Below, piece by piece: positions 22,570 to 30,366 of a stretch of 64,000 bases of DNA; the stretch's first letter is position 1, and each line of letters begins with the position of its first letter. Both the position numbers and the translations under genes were made by a program. Source of the stretch: Nocardioides faecalis (GTDB lineage: Bacteria; Actinomycetota; Actinomycetes; Propionibacteriales; Nocardioidaceae); NCBI RefSeq assembly GCF_018388425.1, contig NZ_CP074406.1, positions 2,976,001 through 3,040,000 of the forward strand. The letters run 5' to 3'. Under the pieces are notes generated by a model that did not search any database, was not told the origin of the DNA, and saw only the letters and a list, made by a program, of their open reading frames with translations.

Positions 22570-23631
22570 TCAGCCGGCGAGCAGGCTCAGCGTCTGCACC
22601 CGACCGGGCGCGGTGCGCGGGTCGGCGCCCTCGTGGGCGCCACCGACCGGGTTGACCATGACCTCGTCGACGCCGTATGTCGCGGCGAGCTCGGCGAGGC
22701 GGCGCCGGGCGTCGTCCGGGGCCCCGATCACCCAGCGCCCGCGCATGGCGTCGACCAGGTCCCGGTGGGCCGGAGGCAGGTCGGCGGCGATCTTCTCCGC
22801 CTCCTCGACGGTGTGCTGGGCGGTGAGCGGGGCGCCGGTGCGCAGGGTCAGCATCATCAGCAGCTGCGGCAGGGCCTGGCGCTCGGCCTCCTCGGCGGTC
22901 TCCGCGACGGAGGCGTTGACGGTGAGGAAGGTGCGCGGCTCGGCGAGCTCGGGCGAGGGCTGGAAGGTGCTGCGGTAGAGAGCGAGCGCCTGCTCGGTGC
23001 CGGAGCGGGAGCCGGAGAAGTGGTGCGCGAAGACGTAGGGCAGCCCCTTGGTGGCGGCGAGGCGGGCCGAGTAGTCGGAGGATCCGAGCAGCCACAGCTG
23101 CGGCACCGACCGAGCCACCGGGGTCGCCTTGAGGACGTGCTGGCCGCCGCGCAGGGCGATGCCGACGCCGGAGGGCTCCATCATGGCGAGCACGTTGTCG
23201 ACGTACTCGGGGAAGTGGTTGACCGCGTCCTCGCTGACGCCTCCCCCGCCGTGGCGCAGCGCCCAGCTGGTGACCGGGTCGCTGCCCGGCGCGCGACCGA
23301 TGCCGAGGTCGATGCGTCCCGGGAACGCGGCCTCGAGCAGCGCGAACTGCTCGGCGACGACCAGCGGGGCGTGGTTGGGCAGCATCACGCCGCCGGATCC
23401 GACCCGGATCCGCTCGGTGGCCGAGGCGATGAGGCCGATGAGCAGCGGCGGGTTCGTGGCCGCCACCGCCGGCATGTTGTGGTGCTCGGCGATCCAGTAG
23501 CGGTGGTAGCCGAGCCGGTCGGCGGTCCGGGCCAGGGACAGGGACGCGGCCACGGCGTCGGCAGTGGCCTGGTCGCTGCGGACCGGGACGAGGTCGAGCA
23601 CGGACAGACGAGGCAGGGCGGCGGAAGTCAT
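22570..23631 (-). CDS. LLM-class flavin-dependent oxidoreductase
   Basis: A 353-residue luciferase-like TIM barrel. Typical segments are LSVLDLVPVRSDQATADAVA, RYWIAEHHNMPAVAATNPPL, ERIRVGSGGVMLPNHAPLVV and AEQFALLEAAFPGRIDLGIG, with PQLWLLGSSDYSARLAATKG later. These match the YceB/MsnO8-like group that uses FMN (or F420 in related families) for oxidation of unknown substrates. The ATG at 23631 is chosen over 23664 because the family starts near ALPRLSVLDL. It sits alone between infA and the FHA-ABC gene, on the same strand as the ribosomal cluster. Confidence 0.9.
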   Translation of the reverse strand: MTSAALPRLSVLDLVPVRSDQATADAVAASLSLARTADRLGYHRYWIAEHHNMPAVAATNPPLLIGLIASATERIRVGSGGVMLPNHAPLVVAEQFALLEAAFPGRIDLGIGRAPGSDPVTSWALRHGGGGVSEDAVNHFPEYVDNVLAMMEPSGVGIALRGGQHVLKATPVARSVPQLWLLGSSDYSARLAATKGLPYVFAHHFSGSRSGTEQALALYRSTFQPSPELAEPRTFLTVNASVAETAEEAERQALPQLLMMLTLRTGAPLTAQHTVEEAEKIAADLPPAHRDLVDAMRGRWVIGAPDDARRRLAELAATYGVDEVMVNPVGGAHEGADPRTAPGRVQTLSLLAG

Positions 23632-23703
23632 CGACTGACTCAATGCCGCGCCGGCGCGCCGCATTCCCGGGCTGCGTGCGCAGCGCCGGGGCGCGGCGTC
23701 GGG

Positions 23704-26193
23704 TCAGGCGTCGCCGGTCGCGCTGCGCCGGGTGAGGAAGAGCCCGAGGCCCAGCGTGAAGAGGCACAGCAGGGCGAGGACCATCAGGTCCATCAGGTAG
23801 TGCCCGGCACCGGCGAGCGCGATCCAGTCCTCGTCGTCGGTGCCCTTGGTCACCTGGCCGAGGTCCATCGCCGAGGCCGACGCGGCGTAGCTCCACCGCG
23901 AGGGCGAGAGCCAGGCGATCTGCTCGAGCACCACCCGTCCGGCGATCTGGAACAGCGCGCCGGACAGCACCAGCTGCACCATGACCACCCCGACCAGGGC
24001 CGGCATGGTCTGCTCGGTGCTGGTGACCAGCGCGGAGAGCGCCAGTCCGAGCACCACCATGGTGAACGACAGGGCGGCGATCGCGATCGCGACCCGGAGC
24101 GTGCCGAGCTCACCGTCGGCGCCGGGCAGTCCGACGGTGGCCAGGAAGGTGACCACCAGGCCCTGCACGAACGCGGCGGCGCCCAGCACCAGCACCTTGC
24201 TGAGGAAGTAGAGGCCGGGTGAGAGCCCGACGGCGTACTCCCGCTGGAAGATGGGCCGCTCCCCCACCAGCTCGCGGACGGCCAGGGCGGTGCCCATCAG
24301 GCAGGCGGCGACGATGAGCACCGTGAGCCGCTGCTGCGGCTCCGCTGCCCCCTCGCCGGAGGCGAGCGCGTCGGCCACGGACAGGCCGTCGCTGCCGGGC
24401 ACCAGCCGGCTCAGCCCGCCCAGGATCAACGGCAGCATCACCAGCATCCCGAGCAGCAGCCGGTCGGCGAGGACCACCGCCAGGTTGCGCTGCACCAGCG
24501 TGGAGAGCTGGCGCGTCGCGGACTGCCGCGGCGGTGCGGGCACCTGCGAGGCGTGCGACTGCGCCGGCACCGAGGAGGTGTCGACGGTGTGCTGCGGCGC
24601 CGGGATGCGGCGCCACAGGTCGGGCTCGTCCAGCAGGTCGAAGACCTCGGGGTAGCTCGACCGGCCGAAGTGGGCCAGCACGTCCGAGGGCGGACCGAAG
24701 TAGGCGATCTTGCCGCCCGGCGCCAGCACCAGGACGTTGTCGCACACGTCGAGCGCGAGCACGGAGTGGGTCACCACCATCACCACCCGGCCGTCGTCGG
24801 CCAGGGTCCGCAGCTGCTTCATCACCTCCAGGTCCAGGCCCGGGTCGAGGCCGGACGTCGGCTCGTCGAGGAAGAGCAGCGGCGGGGCGGTGAGCAGCTC
24901 GGTGGCGATCGAGACCCGCTTGCGCTGTCCGCCGGAGAGCTGGGTGCCGATCCGGTTGTCCATCCGCTCCACCAGCTGCAGCTGGCGGGCGACCTGGTCG
25001 ACCCGGCCGTCACGCTCGGCGGCGCCGGTGTCGGGCGGCAGCCGGAGCTGGGCGGCGTACTTCAGGCCCTGACGCACCTTCAGCTGCGGGTGCAGGATGT
25101 CCTGCTGCGGCACCAGCCCGATCTGGAACCGGAGCTGGTCGTAGTGCTGGTAGAGGTCGTGGCCCTGCCAGATCACCCGGCCGTGGCTGGCCGGCTTCAG
25201 GCCGGTGAGCGCGCCGAGCAACGTCGACTTGCCGGCGCCCGAGGGACCGATCACCGCGGTCAGGCTGCGCGGCTCGAGCTTGAAGGAGATGTTCTCGATC
25301 AGCCGCTTGCCGCCCGCCACGACCTGGGTCAGGCCGTCGGCGTAGAGCGTGAACTCGTGCGCGGTGGCCGAGGCGACAAGCTGCTGGCCGTCCCAGCGGA
25401 AGGTCTGGTTGCCGAAGATGACCTCGGTGCCCACGACGAGCTGCACGGCGCCGACGACCCGGTGGCCGTTGACGAAGGTGCCGTTGAACGAGCCGAGGTC
25501 ATGCAGCACCGCCGCGGTGGTGGCGGTCGGCGGGTCGAGGCGGGCGTGCTGCCGGCTGACCAGCGGGTCGTCGAGGACGATGTCGTTGGTCGCCTCCCGC
25601 CCGATCGTGAGCGGTCGCCCCGAGAGCAGGTGCTGGGGCAGCACGACGGAGTGGCCGTGCGGCAGCTGGCCCGGCGGCAGGACCCCGACCGGTCGCCAGG
25701 CGTCCACCGGTGCCCCGCTGGCCGGGAGCTGCGGCGGCGGCAGGTTGCGCCAGAACTCGCCGCTCTGCTCCGGCGCCGGGGGTGCCTGGGGTACCTGGGG
25801 CGCCGGCGTCGCCTGGGGCGCCGGGGGCTGCGGCGACCCGGCTGCGGCGGCCGGCGGGACGGGCTGGGCCGGCTGCGGGGCAAGGGCGGGACGTCCGTGG
25901 GCAACGGGCACCAGGCTCACCACCACCGACTCCCCCGCCGGACCGCCCAGGTTCAGGCTGACCGGCGCGCCCCCCAGCGGGACCCGGGTGATCCGCTGCC
26001 CGGCGACGAAGGTGCCGTTGCTGCTGGCGTCGATCACCACCCAGGCGCCGTGCTCCCTCTCGAGGAAGGCGTGGTGGCGCGACGCGCGGGCGTCGGTGAC
26101 CGGTACGTCGCAGTCGAGCTCACGCCCGATGACCACCCGCGGGCCGTCGAAGGTCCGGGTCGAACCGGACCACTGCACCTGAACTCGGTCCAC
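23704..26193 (-). CDS. FHA-domain ABC transporter (Rv1747-like), ATPase and permease fused
   Basis: An 829-residue single-chain exporter. FHA domain 1 is at about residues 1-95 (VIGRELDCDVPVTDARASRH, SSNGTFV), followed by a Pro/Ala/Gln-rich linker (95-165). FHA domain 2 is at about 190-270 (IGREATNDIVLDDPLVSRQH, GSFNGTFVNG). The ABC ATPase holds Walker A GPSGAGKST (about 316-324), signature LSGGQRKRVSIATE and Walker B LLFLDEPTSGLD. An ABC2-type membrane domain with about six helices completes the protein. The same order occurs in M. tuberculosis Rv1747, whose FHA domains bind a phosphorylated linker made by a Ser/Thr kinase. No kinase gene lies nearby. The start GTG 26193 gives an N-terminus beginning at the FHA strand. 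The substrate is unknown; a cell-envelope lipid or glycolipid is a guess from Rv1747. Confidence 0.9.
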   Translation of the reverse strand: MDRVQVQWSGSTRTFDGPRVVIGRELDCDVPVTDARASRHHAFLEREHGAWVVIDASSNGTFVAGQRITRVPLGGAPVSLNLGGPAGESVVVSLVPVAHGRPALAPQPAQPVPPAAAAGSPQPPAPQATPAPQVPQAPPAPEQSGEFWRNLPPPQLPASGAPVDAWRPVGVLPPGQLPHGHSVVLPQHLLSGRPLTIGREATNDIVLDDPLVSRQHARLDPPTATTAAVLHDLGSFNGTFVNGHRVVGAVQLVVGTEVIFGNQTFRWDGQQLVASATAHEFTLYADGLTQVVAGGKRLIENISFKLEPRSLTAVIGPSGAGKSTLLGALTGLKPASHGRVIWQGHDLYQHYDQLRFQIGLVPQQDILHPQLKVRQGLKYAAQLRLPPDTGAAERDGRVDQVARQLQLVERMDNRIGTQLSGGQRKRVSIATELLTAPPLLFLDEPTSGLDPGLDLEVMKQLRTLADDGRVVMVVTHSVLALDVCDNVLVLAPGGKIAYFGPPSDVLAHFGRSSYPEVFDLLDEPDLWRRIPAPQHTVDTSSVPAQSHASQVPAPPRQSATRQLSTLVQRNLAVVLADRLLLGMLVMLPLILGGLSRLVPGSDGLSVADALASGEGAAEPQQRLTVLIVAACLMGTALAVRELVGERPIFQREYAVGLSPGLYFLSKVLVLGAAAFVQGLVVTFLATVGLPGADGELGTLRVAIAIAALSFTMVVLGLALSALVTSTEQTMPALVGVVMVQLVLSGALFQIAGRVVLEQIAWLSPSRWSYAASASAMDLGQVTKGTDDEDWIALAGAGHYLMDLMVLALLCLFTLGLGLFLTRRSATGDA

Positions 26194-26265
26194 ACCAGTC
26201 CTCGTGTCGTCTCGGGAGCAATCTGCCGGGACGACCCTAGTGGATCGCACCACCCCCGGCGGGGA

Positions 26266-27381
26266 CTAGTTCCGCGGGTGGCCGCTGCGCTCGGATCCCT
26301 CGCCACCGTCCGTGGCGGCGTCCGCATCGTCGGCGTCGGCGTCGGCCGGCGCGACGGCGGTGACCCCGGGGTCGGTCTCGGTGACCGCGGCCTCCTGGGC
26401 GGGTGGGCCGCCGGCCCGGTTCGAGGCCCACAGGCTCGCCACCGCGGTGACGACCAGGGTGACGAGGATGACGCCCAGGCTGAACAGCGAGGAGATCTCC
26501 GGCGCCGCCTTGACGTGCTCGCCGCCGTTGATGAAGGGCAGCTCGTTGACGTGCAGCGCGTGCAGAACCAGCTTCACCCCGATGAACGCGAGGATGAAGG
26601 CCAGGCCGAGCGAGAGGTAGACCAGCTTCTTGAGCAGCCCGCCGAGCAGGAAGTAGAGCTGGCGCAGCCCCATCAGGGCGAACACGTTCGCCGTGAAGAC
26701 CAGGTACGGCTCCTGGGTGATGCCGAAGATCGCCGGGATCGAGTCCAGCGCGAACAGGATGTCGGTGACGCCGAGGGCGATGATGACGATCACGATCGGC
26801 GAGACGAAGCGGACGCCGTTCTCGCGGTACCAGAGCTTGAGGCCGTGGTAGGACTCGCCGACGTTGAGGTGCTTGCGGGCGAACGCGACGATCGCGTTGT
26901 CCTCGGGGTGCTCCTCCTCGTCTTCCCCGTACGACTTCACCAGCTTCACCGCCGTGTAGACGAGGAAGGCGCCGAAGAAGTAGAAGACCCAGCTGAAGTT
27001 CTCGATCAGGGCGTAGCCGAGCGCGATGAAGATCCCGCGGAAGATCAGCGCCAGCACGATGCCGACCAGCAGCGCCTCCTGCTGGTACTTGCGGGGCACC
27101 TTCAGCGCCGCCATCAAGATGATGAAGACGAACAGGTTGTCGATCGACAGCGAGTACTCCGTCAACCAGCCTGTGTAGAAGTCGATGCCGTACTGGTGGC
27201 CGTGGTGGAGCCACACGAAGACTCCGAAGGCGAGGGCGGCACCGACGTAGAAGGTGAGCGCGATCGCGCACTCCTTCATGGTCGGCTCGTGCGGGTTGCG
27301 TGCGATCACGACGACGTCGAAGAGCAGGACTCCGACGGTGGCAGCGATCGTGATGGCCCACTCGAGGGTGGTCACGTCCAT
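26266..27381 (-). CDS. TerC family integral membrane protein
   Basis: A 371-residue protein with about nine membrane helices. The family markers are the acidic motifs TEYSLSIDNLFVFIILMAAL and TDILFALDSIPAIFGITQEP, each within a helix. A cytoplasmic loop contains KSYGEDEEEHPEDNA, and the C-terminus is a disordered Ala/Asp/Glu tail (about residues 330-371). TerC/Alx proteins are linked to manganese export and to exoprotein metalation. The upstream riboswitch-like leader of the manganese-sensing yybP-ykoY class supports a manganese role. ATG 27381 is the only start compatible with the first helix. Confidence 0.9.
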   Translation of the reverse strand: MDVTTLEWAITIAATVGVLLFDVVVIARNPHEPTMKECAIALTFYVGAALAFGVFVWLHHGHQYGIDFYTGWLTEYSLSIDNLFVFIILMAALKVPRKYQQEALLVGIVLALIFRGIFIALGYALIENFSWVFYFFGAFLVYTAVKLVKSYGEDEEEHPEDNAIVAFARKHLNVGESYHGLKLWYRENGVRFVSPIVIVIIALGVTDILFALDSIPAIFGITQEPYLVFTANVFALMGLRQLYFLLGGLLKKLVYLSLGLAFILAFIGVKLVLHALHVNELPFINGGEHVKAAPEISSLFSLGVILVTLVVTAVASLWASNRAGGPPAQEAAVTETDPGVTAVAPADADADDADAATDGGEGSERSGHPRN

Positions 27382-27420
27382 GGATGCAGTCCTCTTCCAG
27401 AAGGATCAGGCGGTCGACAG

Positions 27421-27535
27421 CAGGACCGAGGTCTCTTCCGCCGCGTGCCGCAGGCGGCAGACGACCCACGGGACCGGACCGGACGAGGTCCGGTCGTGAT
27501 GACGATCCCGCGGCGAAGGAGTACTCCCCTCGAAG
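27421..27535 (-). ncRNA. yybP-ykoY (manganese) riboswitch leader of the TerC gene
   Basis: In the 295-bp gap before the TerC gene, the minus strand carries GAGGGGAGTACTCC at its 5' end (about 27535), then CGTCATCACGACC, a GGGTCGTCTGCCGCC block and GGCGGAAGAGACCTCGGTCC at the 3' end (about 27421). The GGGGAGUA start, the paired GCGG/CCGC helix and the AAGAGACC loop are the marks of yybP-ykoY RNAs in actinobacteria. This class senses Mn2+ and commonly precedes TerC-type and other manganese exporter genes. The rest of the gap (27536-27676) shows no gene. Confidence 0.8.
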
Positions 27536-27676
27536 CGTGGACCATCATCACACGCAACGAAAGGAGCGCCGGAACCGCCCCGCGTCGTGACACGCCCCGA
27601 CGGTGCCCGTTCTGGACCGGATCAGCCGTCCGAAACCGCCGCGAGGCATCCTGTAGGTCCGATCAGGGCAGGCCGA

Positions 27677-28852
27677 TCAGGGCAGGCCGGTGACCCGCGC
27701 CATGGTCGCGAGCTTGGCGCCGGTCTCACGGACCTCCGCCTCGGGCTCCGAGCCCGCGACGATGCCCGCGCCGGCGAAGAGCCGCAGCCTGGCCCCGTCG
27801 ATGACGGCCGCCCGGATGGTCACCGCGAACTCACCGTCCCCGTCCGCGTCGACCCAGCCGACACAGCCGGCGAACCAGTCGCGCAGGTCGCCCTCGAGGT
27901 CGGCGATGACGGCGTTGGCTGCCGCCGTGGGCACCCCGCCGACGGCGGGCGTGGGATGCAGCAGCTGGGCGAGCCGCAGCGCGCTCGGGCCTGGCGAGCC
28001 CGGCGTCAGCCGGGCCCGGATCGGGGTCGCCAGGTGCCAGATGGTGTCGGTGGACATGAGCTCCGGGCTGGCCGGGTACTCGATCTCCTCGCACACGCCC
28101 TTGAGCGCGTGCACGATCGCCTCGACCACGAAGGCGTGCTCCGCGAGGTCCTTCGCGGACGTGCGCAACCCTTCCCCGCGGCGCCGGTCCTCAGCGGGGT
28201 CCGCCACGCGCGGCACCGACCCGGCCAGCGGCGTGCAGGTGATCGTGCGGCCCTCACGCCGTACGAGGAGCTCCGGGCTCGCCCCGACCAGGATGGGCCC
28301 GTCGGAGGGCAGGACACCGTCGCTCGCCGGCACCAGCGGGACGCTGAACACGTAGCGGCCGGGGCGGGTGCGCAGCAGGCGGTCGATGATCTCGCCCGGC
28401 ACCAGGGGCGGCGTGCTGAGGACGTCGAGGCACCGGCCGAGCACCACCTTGTACAGCGAACCGTCGGCGATCTTGTCCAACGCCGCCCGCACCATCTCCG
28501 CGTACTGCTCCGCGGTGGGGAACTCGGTGACCTGGTAGTCACGCGGCACCTCGACGGCGTCGGCGGGCGGGCGCAGCGCGTGCTCTGAGCCGGTGACCTG
28601 GTGCGCCAGGCCCGGGGCGCCCGCAGCGAACGACAGCGCGCACAGTGCTCGCTCGCCGGGCCCGAGCGCAGCGACGACGGCGTCGCCCCACTCGGCGTCC
28701 GCCCCGTCCGGGGTCTGCCAGGTCCGCAGCACCCGCTCGGCGACGAACGCCTCCTCGCCGGAGGCGAACAGCAGGGGCCGCGCGGCGAGCGCGGCCGGGG
28801 TGATCTCCGCCGGCACGCCGTCGAGGGAGGCGCTCGGGGGGCGGTCGGTCAC
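27677..28852 (-). CDS. isochorismate synthase
   Basis: A 391-residue chorismate-utilising enzyme of the MenF/EntC/DhbC group. The conserved core is IADGSLYKVVLGRCLDVLST, LVGASPELLVRREG, TCTPLAGSVPR, then SPELMSTDTIWHLATPIRAR, HPTPAVGGVPTAAA and the LFAGAGIVAGSEPEAEVRET end. It converts chorismate to isochorismate for menaquinone or a catecholate siderophore. No other men or dhb gene is present, so the pathway is open, with menaquinone the simpler guess. I start at GTG 28852 (VTDRPPSA), which has AGGAGA at proper spacing. It sits between map and the TerC leader on the ribosomal strand. Confidence 0.88.
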   Translation of the reverse strand: MTDRPPSASLDGVPAEITPAALAARPLLFASGEEAFVAERVLRTWQTPDGADAEWGDAVVAALGPGERALCALSFAAGAPGLAHQVTGSEHALRPPADAVEVPRDYQVTEFPTAEQYAEMVRAALDKIADGSLYKVVLGRCLDVLSTPPLVPGEIIDRLLRTRPGRYVFSVPLVPASDGVLPSDGPILVGASPELLVRREGRTITCTPLAGSVPRVADPAEDRRRGEGLRTSAKDLAEHAFVVEAIVHALKGVCEEIEYPASPELMSTDTIWHLATPIRARLTPGSPGPSALRLAQLLHPTPAVGGVPTAAANAVIADLEGDLRDWFAGCVGWVDADGDGEFAVTIRAAVIDGARLRLFAGAGIVAGSEPEAEVRETGAKLATMARVTGLP

Positions 28853-28955
28853 TGCACTCTCCTGGCTTCGACAATCCTTCTTCGCAGCGTCACACGCCGC
28901 CTGCGCCGCGACAAGCCGGGGCCGTCCTGGCACCCCGACCGGCACCGCCGTGGCG

Positions 28956-29780
28956 CTAGTCCTCGCCGCCGTACGGCGCGCCGAGGGCCTCGAGGCGGGC
29001 GCGGCCGCCGTCCTCGGCGGTGAGCACCCACACCCCGCGCTCGGTGAGCGCGAAGGTGTGCTCGAAGTGCGCGGCCCAGGAGCCGTCGTCGGTGAGCACG
29101 GTCCAGTCGTCCTCGGCGAGCACGCTGTCGCAGGAGCCGAGGGAGATCATCGGCTCCACGGCCAGCGCGATCCCCTGCTTGAGCCGTGGTCCGCGACCGG
29201 CGCGGCCACGGTTGGGCACGTCCGGGTCCATGTGCATCGAGGTGCCGATGCCGTGACCGGTGTAGCCGTCCACGATGCCGTAGGCGCCCTGGCCGACCAC
29301 GTAGGTCTCGACGGCGGCGGAGATGTCGCCGACGCGGCCGCCGACGCGGGCAGCGGCGAGCCCGCGCCACAGCGCCTCCTCGGTGACCCGCATCAGCTCG
29401 CGCACGTCGTCACGGACCTCGCCGACCGCCACCGTGATCGCAGCGTCGCCGTGCCAGCCGTCGACGATGGCGCCGCAGTCGATCGAGACGACGTCGCCCT
29501 CGGCGAGCACCCGGCCTCCGGGGATGCCGTGCACCACCGCGTCGTTGACGGAGGTGCAGATCGTCGCCGGGAACGGCGGCTCGCCGTAGCCCAGGAACGA
29601 CGGCAGCGCCCCGGCGTCGCGGATGCTCTGCGCGGCGAGCGCGTCGAGCTCGGCGGTGCTCACCCCGGGGCGCACGGCGTCGCGGAGCAGCTCCAGCGTC
29701 CGGCCGACCACGAGTCCCGCGGCCCGCATGGCGCGAACCTGCTCGGGGGTCTTGATCTCGATCCGCTGGTCGAAGAACAC
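28956..29780 (-). CDS. map: methionine aminopeptidase, type I
   Basis: A 274-residue MetAP. Metal ligands are visible in VVSIDCGAIVDGWHGDAAIT (two Asp), TGHGIGTSMHMDP (His), LAVEPMISLG (Glu) and HFEHTFALTE (Glu), with the substrate His in NDAVVHGIPGG. It removes the initiator Met from nascent chains. Start chosen at GTG 29780 (FFDQRIEIKTPEQ), 10 bp after the adk stop; longer frames enter adk. The order secY-adk-map is conserved. Confidence 0.95.
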   Translation of the reverse strand: MFFDQRIEIKTPEQVRAMRAAGLVVGRTLELLRDAVRPGVSTAELDALAAQSIRDAGALPSFLGYGEPPFPATICTSVNDAVVHGIPGGRVLAEGDVVSIDCGAIVDGWHGDAAITVAVGEVRDDVRELMRVTEEALWRGLAAARVGGRVGDISAAVETYVVGQGAYGIVDGYTGHGIGTSMHMDPDVPNRGRAGRGPRLKQGIALAVEPMISLGSCDSVLAEDDWTVLTDDGSWAAHFEHTFALTERGVWVLTAEDGGRARLEALGAPYGGED

Positions 29781-29790
29781 CGGTTCCGGA

Positions 29791-30366
29791 TCAGTCCTCG
29801 GTGCGGGCGTCGAGGGCGGCGAAGATCCGCCCCTGGACCTCGTCGATCTCGCCCATGCCGTCGACCGCCACGACCAGGCCGCGCTCGTCGTACACCGAGA
29901 CCAGGGGCTCGGTCTCCTCGGCGTAGACCTCCAGGCGGCGCCGGATGACATCCTCGGTGTCGTCCGCACGGCCCTCGACCTCGGCGCGCTTGAGCAGACG
30001 CTCGACGATCGCCTCCCGGTCGACGGTCAGCACCAGCACGGCGTCGAGCTCGTGCCCGGCGTCGTTCAGCATGCCGTCGAGCTCGGCGACCTGCGCCAGC
30101 GTGCGCGGGTAGCCGTCGAGCAGGAAGCCGTCCGTCGCGTCACCGGCGGCGATGCGGTCGCGCACCATGTTGTTGGTGACCGAGTCCGGCACGTACTCGC
30201 CGGCGTCCATGTACCGCTTGGCCTCGACGCCGAGGGGGGTGCCCTGGGCGACGTTGGCGCGGAAGATGTCGCCGGTGGAGATGGCCGGGACACCGAAGTG
30301 CTCGGCGACGGCGGTGGCCTGGGTGCCCTTGCCGGCTCCCGGCGGGCCCATGATCAAAAACCTCAA
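29791..30366 (-). CDS. adk: adenylate kinase
   Basis: A 191-residue enzyme with the P-loop MGPPGAGKGTQATAVAEHFG, the AMP-binding ISTGDIFRANVAQGTPLGVE, FLLDGYPRTLAQVAELDG and a short LID (ADDTEDVIRRRLEVYAEETE). The short LID lacks zinc Cys residues, as usual in actinobacteria. It interconverts AMP, ADP and ATP. I start at TTG 30366, which overlaps the secY stop (TTGA) and gives the standard N-terminus RFLIMGPPG; an ATG further in would remove the first beta-strand. Confidence 0.95.
   Translation of the reverse strand: MRFLIMGPPGAGKGTQATAVAEHFGVPAISTGDIFRANVAQGTPLGVEAKRYMDAGEYVPDSVTNNMVRDRIAAGDATDGFLLDGYPRTLAQVAELDGMLNDAGHELDAVLVLTVDREAIVERLLKRAEVEGRADDTEDVIRRRLEVYAEETEPLVSVYDERGLVVAVDGMGEIDEVQGRIFAALDARTED

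Noticed and set aside
22192..24222. A plus-strand open frame of 676 codons
   Set aside because: It crosses the infA promoter region and is antisense to the LLM and FHA-ABC genes. Low-complexity translation.
24553..27693. A plus-strand open frame of 1,046 codons
   Set aside because: It lies antisense to the FHA-ABC and TerC genes, both with clear motifs. Its translation is Arg/Asp/Glu/His-rich without any domain, as expected of a shadow frame in high-G+C DNA.
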